This document shows positions 36,435 through 45,355 of a DNA stretch of 64,000 nt, one piece after another; positions within the stretch are counted from its first letter, which is position 1; the number at the start of each line of letters is the position of its first letter. The position numbers and the translations under genes are program-made. This stretch comes from Roseobacter denitrificans OCh 114 (GTDB lineage: Bacteria; Pseudomonadota; Alphaproteobacteria; Rhodobacterales; Rhodobacteraceae), in assembly GCF_000014045.1 (NCBI RefSeq), contig NC_008209.1:2689001-2753000 (forward strand), given 5' to 3'. Under the pieces are notes generated by a model. The model was given only the letters and a program-made list of their open reading frames with translations, did no database searches and had not been told where the DNA came from.

Positions 36435-37700
36435 TTAGCCCGCGCTTGCCGGTTCCTTGCTGGCGTCGGCATGGATCATCAAAGGTGCTGCATCCGAATT
36501 TACAGCCTCTTCGTTCACCACGACCTCTGTCACGCTTTCCAAGCCCGGCAGGTCAAACATGGTATCGAGCAGGATGTCCTCAAGGATGGAACGCAGCCCG
36601 CGCGCGCCTGTCTTGCGCTCAATCGCCCGTTTGGCAATGGCGGAAAGAGCGTCATCCGTGAACGTTAGTTCGGTATCTTCCAGTTCGAACAGGCGTTGGT
36701 ATTGCTTCACCAACGCGTTCTTGGGTTGCGTCAGGATTGTGACCAACGCGTCCTCGTCCAGGTCTTCGAGTGTCGCAAGCACCGGCAGACGACCGACGAA
36801 CTCCGGGATCAGCCCAAATTTCAGCAGGTCCTCCGGTTCGAGGTCGGTAAAGATCTCGCCGACACCCCGATCATCATTCCCGCGCACATCAGCACCGAAT
36901 CCCATCGCCGAACCCTTGCCGCGTGCCGCGATGATCTTGTCGAGCCCCGCGAAAGCGCCCCCACAGATAAACAGGATGTTCGTCGTGTCGACCTGCAGGA
37001 ATTCCTGCTGCGGGTGTTTGCGACCGCCCTGTGGCGGCACGGATGCAACTGTGCCTTCCATCAGCTTGAGCAAGGCTTGCTGCACCCCCTCACCCGATAC
37101 ATCCCGCGTGATCGAGGGGTTCTCGGATTTACGGGTGATCTTGTCGACCTCATCAATATAGACGATGCCGCGCTGCGCCCGTTCGACATTATACTCGGAG
37201 GATTGCAGGAGCTTGAGAATGATATTCTCCACATCCTCACCGACATAGCCCGCTTCGGTCAGCGTTGTGGCATCCGCCATGGTGAAAGGAACGTCCAGAA
37301 TGCGCGCAAGTGTCTGGGCCAGAAGCGTTTTACCGCAACCAGTCGGGCCAATCAAAAGAATGTTGGATTTGGCCAGTTCAATATCGCCGCCTTTTTGCGC
37401 GTGATTGAGCCGCTTGTAGTGATTGTGCACCGCCACCGACAGAACGCGTTTCGCCATGGCCTGACCAATCACGTAATCATCCAGCACTGCACAGATGTCT
37501 TTCGGGGTCGGCACGCCATCAGTGGCCTTGAGCCCCGAAGCCTTGGTTTCCTCACGGATGATATCCATGCACAACTCAACGCATTCATCGCAGATGAAGA
37601 CGGTCGGGCCGGCGATCAGTTTGCGCACTTCATGCTGACTTTTCCCACAAAAGCTGCAATATAGCGTGTTTTTGCCGTCTCCGCTTGAATTCGTCGCCAT
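36435..37700 (-). CDS. clpX: ATP-dependent Clp protease ATP-binding subunit ClpX
   Basis: Hexameric unfoldase of 421 residues that feeds ClpP. The N-terminal zinc-binding domain has C15, C18, C37 and C40; Walker A GPTGCGKT, pore loop GYVG ([13 protein letters not shown]), Walker B YIDEVDK and the C-terminal sensor [10 protein letters not shown] are present. Length matches the family. AAAGG 6 bp before the ATG. clpP lies 138 bp upstream on the same strand, so the two are cotranscribed or co-regulated. Confidence 0.97.
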
Positions 37701-37735
37701 TTGAAACCTTTCCGGTGCCGCATCCTTTGGTGAGC

Positions 37736-37751
37736 CACCAGCGATCTGGTG
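37736..37751 (-). other. Stem-loop in the clpP-clpX intergenic region
   Basis: 6-bp perfect stem CACCAG/CTGGTG with a 4-nt loop in the clpX leader, no T tract. Possibly an mRNA processing or attenuation element. Confidence 0.35.
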
Positions 37752-37838
37752 CGCCCTCCATCCTTAGTATCAGTTTAGGCCAGCCCCAGCCCGTCCACAA
37801 TCGCTAAATGGTAAACGGGCCGTCAGGCAAATGCCTCG

Positions 37839-38465
37839 TTACGTTTCGGCATCATCTTTGCTGCGATTTTCAACAATCTCGTCGATCAGGCCAAACTCTT
37901 TCGCCTCTTCCGGGGACATGAAATTGTCCCGCTCCAACGCGTCGACGACCTTCTTCATGGTCTGACCCGTGTGCTTGACATAAATTTCGTTCAGGCGGTC
38001 CTTGAGTTTCTGCGTCTCGGCCGCGTGGATCATGATGTCGGTCGCCTGCCCCTGATATCCGCCCGATGGCTGGTGGACCATCACACGGCTGTTGGGCAGA
38101 GAAAAGCGCATGCCCGCCTCGCCCGCAGTCAGCAGCAGGGACCCCATCGAGGCCGCCTGTCCGATCACAAGGGTCGACACCTTGGGTTTGATGTATTGCA
38201 TCGTGTCATAGATCGACAACCCAGAGGTCACGACACCGCCGGGGCTGTTGATATACATGGATATCTCTTTGGCCGGGTTTTCTGCCTCAAGATGCAAAAG
38301 CTGCGCCACGATCAGCGACGACATGCCGTCATGCACAGGGCCGTTCAGAAAGATGATCCGCTCCTTCAGGAGGCGTGAGAAAATGTCATATGCACGCTCG
38401 CCCCTGCTGGTTTGCTCCACGACCATGGGAACAAGGTTCATGTAGGTTTCAATCGGATCTTTCAT
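37839..38465 (-). CDS. clpP: ATP-dependent Clp protease proteolytic subunit ClpP
   Basis: Tetradecameric serine protease of 208 residues. The catalytic triad is visible: Ser106 (GQAASMGS), His131 (MVHQPSGG) and Asp180 (ERD). The IYINSPGG-type motif (MYINSPGG, about 70-77) and the long N-terminal axial loop region are present. It sits upstream of clpX on the same strand. It diverges from the photolyase-like gene across 150 bp. Confidence 0.97.
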   Translation of the reverse strand: MKDPIETYMNLVPMVVEQTSRGERAYDIFSRLLKERIIFLNGPVHDGMSSLIVAQLLHLEAENPAKEISMYINSPGGVVTSGLSIYDTMQYIKPKVSTLVIGQAASMGSLLLTAGEAGMRFSLPNSRVMVHQPSGGYQGQATDIMIHAAETQKLKDRLNEIYVKHTGQTMKKVVDALERDNFMSPEEAKEFGLIDEIVENRSKDDAET

Positions 38466-38615
38466 GTGGAATGCCTGTCTGCTGCGTCGTTGTCAGGACC
38501 ATACCTGCGAACGGTTGACAGAACATTAGTGTTGGCGCGCAGGAGCCGCAAGGGGGGCTGCACAACTTTGGGTTCCGCTGTTGACCTGCGTTCCCGCAAG
38601 CCTAAGTCGCGCCAG

Positions 38616-39818
38616 ATGTCACAGCTATTTCCCCCCTCGCATCGTGCTGCGCTTGAGCGGCTCACGGCTTTCGTTCCCAAAGCGGGGCGCGATTACGCGG
38701 CGCGCAGAAACTATGACCTTGGCCCGGGAAATCACACGCATGTGTCGACCCTATCACCCTACCTGCGCTGTCGGCTGATCACTGAAAGTGAAGTCGTCAA
38801 TGCCGTCTTGCACCGCCACAGCCCGGCGGCTGCGGAAAAATTCGTGCAGGAGGTTTTCTGGCGTACCTATTGGAAAGGCTGGCTTGAACTGCGCCCGGCG
38901 GTCTGGACGCAGTATCAGATGGCCCTCGATCAGGCGTGGAATGATGTCCAGACACAGGCAGGTCTGCGTGCGCGCTGGGAAAACGCCTGTCGTGGCGAGA
39001 CGGGGATCCACTGTTTCGATGCATGGGCGCGCGAGTTGGTCGAGACGGGATACCTGCACAATCACGCCCGGATGTGGTTTGCATCCATCTGGATTTTCAC
39101 GCTTGAATTGCCATGGGAACTGGGCGCGGATTTCTTTCTGCGGCATCTGCTCGACGGGGATCCGGCGTCAAACACATTGGGCTGGCGGTGGGTGGCTGGC
39201 ATCCAGACCCAAGGCAAAACCTATCTGGCCCGTACGAGCAATATATCGAAATTTACCGAAAATCGGTTTCACCCCAAGTGGCAACTGGCTGGCGAAGCCA
39301 TTCCGCGCCATGCCCCCCTGCCCCCGGAACCCCGCAGTTTACCGGCAGGGGATGCGTTTGATCCTGCACTGCGCACCGGTTTCCTGCTGCATGAAGAAGA
39401 CCTCAGCCCCGGCTTTTTCCTCAACATGGTTGACCCGCATGCCTGCGGTGTCCTGCAGCCTCAAACCAAACTCGGCCCCCTGGAAAGCGCGCCCCACATC
39501 GCCGCTTTTCGCAGCGCGGCACTGGATGATGTGACGACCCGCTGGAGCGAGCGTCTGGGCCCGCAGGCACCGTTGACTTCGCACAGCGATGTTGAGGCCT
39601 GGGCCAAGGCGCAAAACCTTGAGCAGATCGTGACGCCCTATGCGCCGGTCGGACCCGTTGCCACACTGCTGGCGCAGGCGTCAAAATCCGATCACACACC
39701 GCCGATCATCCAACTGATGCGCCCCTATGACCGAATGACCTGGCCCCATGCAACCCGTGGGTTTTTTCCGTTCAAAAAGAAACTGCCAACCTTCATCGCC
39801 GATATTCAGGCCGCGTGA
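38616..39818 (+). CDS. Photolyase-related FAD-binding domain protein (no N-terminal antenna domain)
   Basis: A 400-residue protein similar to the C-terminal FAD-binding half of DNA photolyases/cryptochromes: RRNYDLGPGNHTHVSTLSPYLRCRLI near the start, FVQEVFWRTYWKGWLELRP, HNHARMWFASIWIFTLELPWELGADFF, and LGWRWVAGIQTQGKTYLARTSNI. The usual N-terminal Rossmann-like domain (about 130 residues, antenna chromophore) is missing. Start ATG 38616 gives MSQLFPPSH; the open frame upstream reads into the divergent clpP promoter. A light-sensing or repair role is possible but unproved. Confidence 0.82.
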   Translation: MSQLFPPSHRAALERLTAFVPKAGRDYAARRNYDLGPGNHTHVSTLSPYLRCRLITESEVVNAVLHRHSPAAAEKFVQEVFWRTYWKGWLELRPAVWTQYQMALDQAWNDVQTQAGLRARWENACRGETGIHCFDAWARELVETGYLHNHARMWFASIWIFTLELPWELGADFFLRHLLDGDPASNTLGWRWVAGIQTQGKTYLARTSNISKFTENRFHPKWQLAGEAIPRHAPLPPEPRSLPAGDAFDPALRTGFLLHEEDLSPGFFLNMVDPHACGVLQPQTKLGPLESAPHIAAFRSAALDDVTTRWSERLGPQAPLTSHSDVEAWAKAQNLEQIVTPYAPVGPVATLLAQASKSDHTPPIIQLMRPYDRMTWPHATRGFFPFKKKLPTFIADIQAA

Positions 39819-40067
39819 GTGCCAAAGAGGATGCACAGTCGCATTACACCAGGCGCGCCGTTTTCTCTCGGCATCATGCGGGCCTGAACAGCGCCGTGGT
39901 CAATCACTTTTGCGGATTTTCACTTGATATTTCCTGCTCATTTCGGAGCTTTATCTGTGCAAAAGACGCGTAGAAGTTTCCAAAACGCGATATATTCACA
40001 AACTTCGGGCCGTGAAGCCATAGACGCATCATGGGAGCGGATCATGCGCAGGCCAGCTGCGCCATGG

Positions 40068-41126
40068 TTAGCGAAGCCGCAAACCGCTGTCGCGTTCAAA
40101 CACCATCGCGCGGCGCTCTTCGAAAGTGACATCTACGATATCGCCCGCCGCTGCACGGTCATCGCCGCGTTCTTCCACGATGATGCGTTCGCCGGTTGGC
40201 GTGTCCAGATGCAGATAGGACACACCGCCCAAAGCTTCGGAGAGTTCCGCCTTTAACCCGCCCTGCCCCATCTGCACCACCAGATGTTCCGGCCGGACGC
40301 CAAGGACCACTGCGCTGCCAAGGGCGGGCAGTTTGACCTGCGTTGTGACCCTGCGACCCAGACCGGGCACATCAATGCCGCCCTCGACCACGGTGCCGTT
40401 GAGAAAATTCATTGCGGGCGATCCGATAAACCCGGCCACGAAGCGGTTGTCGGGATCACGGTAAAGCTCAAGCGGCGCACCCACCTGTTCGATATGACCT
40501 GCGCGCAGCACGACGATCTTGTCAGCCAGCGTCATCGCTTCGACCTGATCATGGGTGACATAGATCATCGTCGCACCGATTTCCTTGTGCAGGCGCGCGA
40601 TCTCGACCCGCATTTCCACACGCAACTCCGCATCGAGATTGGAGAGCGGTTCATCAAACAGAAACACCTCCGGCCCGCGCACGATGGCGCGCCCAATGGC
40701 CACCCGCTGTCGCTGCCCGCCTGACAGGGCCTTTGGCTTGCGCTTGAGGTAATTATCCAGCTTGAGGATGTCAGAAGCGGCATGCACCTTCCTGGCGATC
40801 TCCGCCTTGGGCACACCGTTCATCTTCAGGCCGAATCCCATGTTTTCCTCGACCGTCATATGCGGATAAAGCGCATATGTCTGGAACACCATGGCGACAC
40901 CGCGTTCCGAAGGGTCCATGCGCGTCACATCGCGCGCACCGATATGAATATGCCCTTCGCTGGTCTCTTCCAGCCCGGCGATCATGCGCAGCAAGGTGGA
41001 CTTGCCGCACCCGGACGGCCCAACGAACACGCAGAATTCACCGTCCTTGATTTCCAGATCAATCCCATGGATCACCTGCGTTTCACCATAGCGTTTGATC
41101 GTTTTCTGAAGCGTGACACCTGTCAT
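40068..41126 (-). CDS. Sugar ABC transporter ATP-binding protein (MalK/UgpC type)
   Basis: Cytoplasmic ATPase of 352 residues. Walker [10 protein letters not shown] (about 38-46), signature [14 protein letters not shown], Walker [14 protein letters not shown] and H-loop [13 protein letters not shown] lie in the N-terminal domain, with a TOBE/OB regulatory domain (about 240-350) typical of MalK/UgpC. It faces away from the permease operon, which has no ATPase gene of its own, so it most likely energises that transporter. IclR lies 4 bp upstream on the same strand. Confidence 0.93.
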   Translation of the reverse strand: MTGVTLQKTIKRYGETQVIHGIDLEIKDGEFCVFVGPSGCGKSTLLRMIAGLEETSEGHIHIGARDVTRMDPSERGVAMVFQTYALYPHMTVEENMGFGLKMNGVPKAEIARKVHAASDILKLDNYLKRKPKALSGGQRQRVAIGRAIVRGPEVFLFDEPLSNLDAELRVEMRVEIARLHKEIGATMIYVTHDQVEAMTLADKIVVLRAGHIEQVGAPLELYRDPDNRFVAGFIGSPAMNFLNGTVVEGGIDVPGLGRRVTTQVKLPALGSAVVLGVRPEHLVVQMGQGGLKAELSEALGGVSYLHLDTPTGERIIVEERGDDRAAAGDIVDVTFEERRAMVFERDSGLRLR

Positions 41127-41130
41127 ATGG

Positions 41131-41922
41131 TTACGTCCCTGTCATTTGTGGCTTTGCATCGGGAAAGCGCCAGTCCTGCACATCCGCTGCAATGGCAGTG
41201 GCAGTCCGCGCAAGACATGGCGCGAGCGCCTCCAACTGATCCAGTGAGATGATCCGCGTGGACCCCGTGATCGACAAAGCGCCCAACACCCGCCCCCCCG
41301 GCGCAAGGATCGGATGCGCGATGCAAATAATGCCGGGTTCATGCTCTTCGCGATCAAAGGCATAGCCGCGCGCCCGGATGCGACCCAATTCCGCGCAAAG
41401 TGTTTCAGCGCAGGTATATGTATTGGGGGTAAAACGGTGAAACGACTGCTGCGCGATCACCCTGTCCAGATCCGCAGACGGCAGGAAGGCCAGCATCGCC
41501 TTGCCCACGCCCGTGCAATAGGCCGGCCCGACCTTGCCTGCATCGCTGAACATCTCGACCGGTTGGGCCGCATTGCGCTTGTCCACGTAGAGCACCTGCG
41601 CATTGTCCAGTTGTGCCAGATGCACCGTCTGGTCAATCTCGGCGCTCAGCCGGTCAAGATGGGGGCGCGCAATCGGTGCCAGTGAACTCTGCGCCCATGC
41701 CGCATGGGCAAGCCGCACCAGACGCACGCCCAGGCTGTAGGTCTGACGCTCAGGGTCATAAGCCAGCATGCCTTGCGATGTGAGCGTTTGCAAAAACCGA
41801 TAAAGCGTGGCCTTGGGAAACTGGCTCTGCGCCAGCAAGGTGGCAAAGCGCACAGGCTGGCCAAACTCTGCCACCTGATCCAGCACATCAAGTGCCTTGC
41901 CTACCGTTCCATCCCCGGACAT
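41131..41922 (-). CDS. IclR family transcriptional regulator
   Basis: A 263-residue regulator with an N-terminal winged helix (about 8-70: [28 protein letters not shown]) and a C-terminal effector-binding domain (about 80-250; [41 protein letters not shown]). It is divergent from the galactoside operon and probably represses it, binding one or both palindromes in the 231-bp gap. The likely inducer is a galactoside or a product such as galactonate or KDGal; inference. Overlapping transcription unit with the MalK-type gene. Confidence 0.9.
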   Translation of the reverse strand: MSGDGTVGKALDVLDQVAEFGQPVRFATLLAQSQFPKATLYRFLQTLTSQGMLAYDPERQTYSLGVRLVRLAHAAWAQSSLAPIARPHLDRLSAEIDQTVHLAQLDNAQVLYVDKRNAAQPVEMFSDAGKVGPAYCTGVGKAMLAFLPSADLDRVIAQQSFHRFTPNTYTCAETLCAELGRIRARGYAFDREEHEPGIICIAHPILAPGGRVLGALSITGSTRIISLDQLEALAPCLARTATAIAADVQDWRFPDAKPQMTGT

Positions 41923-42046
41923 GCCCAGCCGGTCCCCCCCTCATCTGTCTGTGGCACAAGGCAAAATCGCTGTGCCACCTGATTGGCGCAGGGGCATCTG
42001 CCCCATACTATGCCGCATGTTCCCGCCCACCGGGAAAAGAACACTG

Positions 42047-42075
42047 TTGACAGTCTAGGCAGATTGCGCTGTAGT
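42047..42075 (+). promoter_or_regulatory. Candidate sigma70 promoter of the galactoside operon
   Basis: TTGACA (42047-42052), a 17-bp spacer, then TGTAGT (42070-42075; 4 of 6 matches to TATAAT). Placed about 80 bp before the binding-protein start, with two palindromes just downstream. Confidence 0.65.
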
Positions 42076-42093
42076 TTTCAATATATAAAACCA

Positions 42094-42112
42094 AGTTTCA
42101 AATAATGAAACT
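42094..42112. promoter_or_regulatory. IclR-type operator candidate AGTTTCA-N5-TGAAACT
   Basis: Perfect 7-bp arms with a 5-nt AATAA spacer, located just downstream of the predicted transcription start of the galactoside operon. Suits a repressor roadblock; the divergent IclR protein is the obvious candidate ligand. Confidence 0.6.
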
Positions 42113-42127
42113 CATATGATCATATGA
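42112..42127. promoter_or_regulatory. Perfect 16-bp palindrome TCATATGATCATATGA
   Basis: Immediately adjoins the IclR-type operator on its downstream side and precedes the binding-protein ribosome-binding site (GGGAGG). It may be a second operator or an mRNA element. The ATG inside it is not the likely start. Confidence 0.4.
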
Positions 42128-42153
42128 CGCAATCGTACCTTAGGGAGGACACC

Positions 42154-43413
42154 ATGCGCTTTACCACCACATCCATGGCTTTGGCATTGGCCGGATCAAC
42201 CATGATCGCAGGGGCCGCACAGGCCGAGCTGACGGGGGATCTGAAGATATTCCTCGACACCTCCAATCCGGCACCACGCGCGACGATGGAAAAGATGATC
42301 GGTGATTTCGCGGCCCTGCACCCCGATCTCAACATCGAGACGACGGTGATTGACCGCGAGGCTTACAAAACACAGATCCGCAATTTCCTGACCGCCGATG
42401 CGCCGGATGTGGCGACATGGTATGCCGCCAACCGCATGACACCCTACGTCACCGCAGGGTTGTTCGAGGATGTCTCCGACCTCTGGGCGGAGCCTGAGAT
42501 CGCCGAGAACCTCGCGTCCACCAAGGGCGCAATGACGATCGACGGCAAGCAATGGGGCGTGCCCTACACCTATTATCAGTGGGGCATCTATTACCGCAAA
42601 GACATCTACGAAGAACTTGGCCTGTCCGAACCCGCAACGTTCGATGAAATGAAATCGAATTGTCAGGTCATTATCGATTCAGGTCGTGCCTGCTATACCA
42701 TCGGGTCCAAATTCCTGTGGACGGCGGGGGGCTGGTTTGACTATCTCAACATGCGCACCAATGGCTTTGATTTCCACATGGCGCTGGCCGCCGGTGAGGT
42801 GAAATGGACCGATGACCGGGTCCGCGCCACCTTTGCGAACTGGCGCGAATTGATCGACATGGGCGCCTTTGTCGAGAACCATCAGAACTATTCCTGGCAG
42901 GAAGCGCTGCCCTTCATGGTCAAGGGCGAGGCTGCCGCCTACCTCATGGGCAACTTTGCCGTGGCTCCGCTGCGCGAGGCGGGTTTGACCGATGATCAGC
43001 TGGATTTCTACCAGTTCCCCGTGATCAACCCAGATGTCGCATTGGCCGAGGACGCGCCGACGGATACGTTCCACATCCCATCCGGCGCCCAGAACAAGGA
43101 AGCCGCGCGCGAATTCCTGCGCTACGTGGTCTCTGCGGATGTCCAGACCGAGATCAACAATGGCGCAAACCTTGGTCAGCTGCCGATCAACGCCAGCGCG
43201 TCGGTGGATGATGATAAATTCCTGAACGAGGGATTTGCGATGCTGTCATCCAACTCTCCGGGCGGTGTCGCGCAGTTCTTTGACCGCGACTACCCGGCGG
43301 AAATGGCTGCCGAAGCCATGCAGGGTTTGCAGGAATTCATGGTGATTCCCGACAACCTCGATGACATCCTTAACCGTCTCGACAAGGTGGCCGAGCGCGT
43401 TTACGCCAAGTAA
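42154..43413 (+). CDS. Sugar ABC transporter substrate-binding protein
   Basis: Periplasmic SBP_bac_1-type binding protein of 419 residues. A signal peptide (AAQA-EL, about 23) precedes the mature part; the sequence shows TTVIDREAYKTQIRNFLTADAPDVATWYA and the second-lobe VKGEAAAYLMGNF stretch. ATG 42154 has GGGAGG 5 bp upstream, which rejects the ATG 30 bp earlier. First gene of the import operon and followed by a strong hairpin. Galactoside is the likely ligand, inferred from the enzymes downstream. Confidence 0.93.
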   Translation: MRFTTTSMALALAGSTMIAGAAQAELTGDLKIFLDTSNPAPRATMEKMIGDFAALHPDLNIETTVIDREAYKTQIRNFLTADAPDVATWYAANRMTPYVTAGLFEDVSDLWAEPEIAENLASTKGAMTIDGKQWGVPYTYYQWGIYYRKDIYEELGLSEPATFDEMKSNCQVIIDSGRACYTIGSKFLWTAGGWFDYLNMRTNGFDFHMALAAGEVKWTDDRVRATFANWRELIDMGAFVENHQNYSWQEALPFMVKGEAAAYLMGNFAVAPLREAGLTDDQLDFYQFPVINPDVALAEDAPTDTFHIPSGAQNKEAAREFLRYVVSADVQTEINNGANLGQLPINASASVDDDKFLNEGFAMLSSNSPGGVAQFFDRDYPAEMAAEAMQGLQEFMVIPDNLDDILNRLDKVAERVYAK

Positions 43414-43421
43414 ATCCAATG

Positions 43422-43451
43422 TCAGGCCGGATGCTCACGCGCCCGGCCTGA
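43422..43451 (+). other. Stem-loop after the sugar-binding-protein gene
   Basis: Perfect 9-bp stem TCAGGCCGG / CCGGCCTGA with a 12-nt loop, extendable by two wobble pairs; no T tract. It sits between the binding-protein and first permease genes, as in the branched-chain-type operon, and may set the binding protein:permease ratio. Confidence 0.6.
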
Positions 43452-43511
43452 TGTCGCCTCGCAGGTTGGCATGCTGGCCAAAGAGGGTCCGCACGCCGCA
43501 GGAGATGCTTC

Positions 43512-44438
43512 ATGTCCTCAGTTGATCCAACCCTCCCGCCCGGCACCACAAGCCGCAGTTGGTACAAGCGCAACGAAATCGCCGTGACGCCCTGGCTGTT
43601 TCTGGCCCCTGCAATCCTGTTCTTTGCCTTTTATGTGATCTGGCCGATCTACCAATCCATCGTGATCTCGTTTTACGACTGGGACGGGCTGGGCGAGGCG
43701 CGCTTTATAGGCATGGGCAACTACGTCGAACTGATGGACGACGGCGCGTTCGAGGTGTCGCTCTGGAACAACCTCAAGTGGCTGCTGTTTTATCTGCTGG
43801 CCATTCCCGGCGGTTTATTTATCGCGCTGTTTCTCAATCAGACAGTCACCGGCATACGCCTTTATAAATCATTGTTTTTCTTTCCCTTCGTGATCAGCCA
43901 AGTGGTGGTCGGCCTCGTTTTTTCATGGTTCTACCTGCCCAATGAGGGGCTGCTCAATGGAATGCTGGGCCTTGTGGGGCTTGGTCCCGTCAATGTGCTG
44001 GGCGATCCGTCATGGGCGACCTATGGCATTATCGCGGCTGGCCTCTGGCCGCAGACGGCCTATTGCATGATCCTCTACCTCACAGGGCTGAACGCCGTGG
44101 ACCCCGAGCAGATCGAGGCGGGTCGACTGGATGGGGCCAAGGGCTGGAAAATGCTGTGGTACATCATCATCCCGCAGCTCAAACCCGCCACCTTCATCGC
44201 CTTTGTGGTCACGATCATCGGCGCACTGCGCTCGTTCGATCTGATCTCGATCATGACCAACGGTGGACCGTTCGGGCAGACCCGGGTGTTGTCATTTTAC
44301 ATGTTTGAAAAAGCGTTGTCCGAATACGGGTTCCGTATGGGCTATGGTGCTGCCATCGCGGTGGTGCTGTTTCTGATCATGCTGGTCTTTATCGCCTATT
44401 TCCTGTGGTCCATGTGGAAAGAGGAGCGTGGCCGATGA
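43512..44438 (+). CDS. Sugar ABC transporter permease (MalF/UgpA type)
   Basis: Inner-membrane permease of 308 residues with six predicted spans and the BPD_transp_1 EAA motif region (EAGRLDGAKGWKMLWYIIIPQLKP, about 199-222). Start ATG 43512 has AGGAG 7 bp upstream. Pairs with the following permease to form the channel. Part of the galactoside import operon; substrate inferred from context. Confidence 0.93.
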   Translation: MSSVDPTLPPGTTSRSWYKRNEIAVTPWLFLAPAILFFAFYVIWPIYQSIVISFYDWDGLGEARFIGMGNYVELMDDGAFEVSLWNNLKWLLFYLLAIPGGLFIALFLNQTVTGIRLYKSLFFFPFVISQVVVGLVFSWFYLPNEGLLNGMLGLVGLGPVNVLGDPSWATYGIIAAGLWPQTAYCMILYLTGLNAVDPEQIEAGRLDGAKGWKMLWYIIIPQLKPATFIAFVVTIIGALRSFDLISIMTNGGPFGQTRVLSFYMFEKALSEYGFRMGYGAAIAVVLFLIMLVFIAYFLWSMWKEERGR

Positions 44439-44506
44439 CCCATTTGCGCACCCCCTTTCCTGAGGCAAAACACGCGGTCCTGCCAGCCCGCACGGAGGGT
44501 TAAGAG

Positions 44507-45355
44507 ATGTTCCCCACCCCCATTGAAAAGCGATCCCGCCCTGCACAGCTGACCTATCAGTCCCTGCTGCCGCTGGCGCTGATCATGTGGTTGCTGCCGC
44601 TTATCGCGGTTGCCGTGTTCTCCGTCAAACCCGCCGAAGACTTCACCCAAGGGAATTACTGGGGCATGCCGTCGTCTTTCGAATTGTTCAACAACTACGG
44701 GCAGGTGTTCTTCAACTCTGACATGCCGCGCTACATGCTGAATTCGGTCCTGATTACTGTCCCAACTGTCGTCGGTGCCGTCGCGCTGTCCTGCCTCGCG
44801 GGCTTTGCGCTGGGGATTTACAAATTCAAATCGAACATCTGGATATTCTTCATGTTCGTGGCGGGCAACTTCGTGCCCTTCCAGATCCTGATGGTGCCGG
44901 TGCGTGATCTGACACTCGATATGGGGCTCTATAATACCAAAACCGGGTTGGTACTGTTTCACATCGCGTTTCAAACCGGGTTCTGTACGCTCTTCATGCG
45001 CAATTTCATCCGCGCCCTGCCGTTCGAGTTGATCGAAGCCGCGCGTGTTGAAGGCATCGCCGAGTGGAAGATTTTCTGGTACGTCGTGATCCCCCTGATG
45101 AAACCCGCGATTGCGGCGTTGTCGGTGCTGATCTTTACCTTTATCTGGAACGATTATTTCTGGGCGGTGGTCCTGACACAAGGACCGGAAAGCCAGCCTG
45201 TCACGGCGGGCATCACCTCGTTCAACGCGCAGTTCCGTGCGGCCTATCACCTGATGAGCGCGGGCAGCATTGTCGCCGCCCTGCCCCCGGTTCTGATGTT
45301 CTTTCTGATGCAAAAGCACTTTATCGCAGGTTTGACGCTGGGCGCCGTCAAGTGA
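44507..45355 (+). CDS. Sugar ABC transporter permease (MalG/UgpE type)
   Basis: Second inner-membrane permease, 282 residues. Six spans and the EAA loop EAARVEGIAEWKIFWYVVIPLMKP (about 175-198) identify it. GGAGGG 7 bp upstream of ATG 44507. Its stop TGA overlaps the alpha-galactosidase GTG start (GTGA), so the two genes are translationally coupled. Confidence 0.93.
   Translation: MFPTPIEKRSRPAQLTYQSLLPLALIMWLLPLIAVAVFSVKPAEDFTQGNYWGMPSSFELFNNYGQVFFNSDMPRYMLNSVLITVPTVVGAVALSCLAGFALGIYKFKSNIWIFFMFVAGNFVPFQILMVPVRDLTLDMGLYNTKTGLVLFHIAFQTGFCTLFMRNFIRALPFELIEAARVEGIAEWKIFWYVVIPLMKPAIAALSVLIFTFIWNDYFWAVVLTQGPESQPVTAGITSFNAQFRAAYHLMSAGSIVAALPPVLMFFLMQKHFIAGLTLGAVK

Noticed and set aside
45064..45351. 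In-frame upstream extension of the alpha-galactosidase
   Set aside because: It lies wholly inside the permease gene in another frame; GTG 45352 with the GTGA overlap is the better start.
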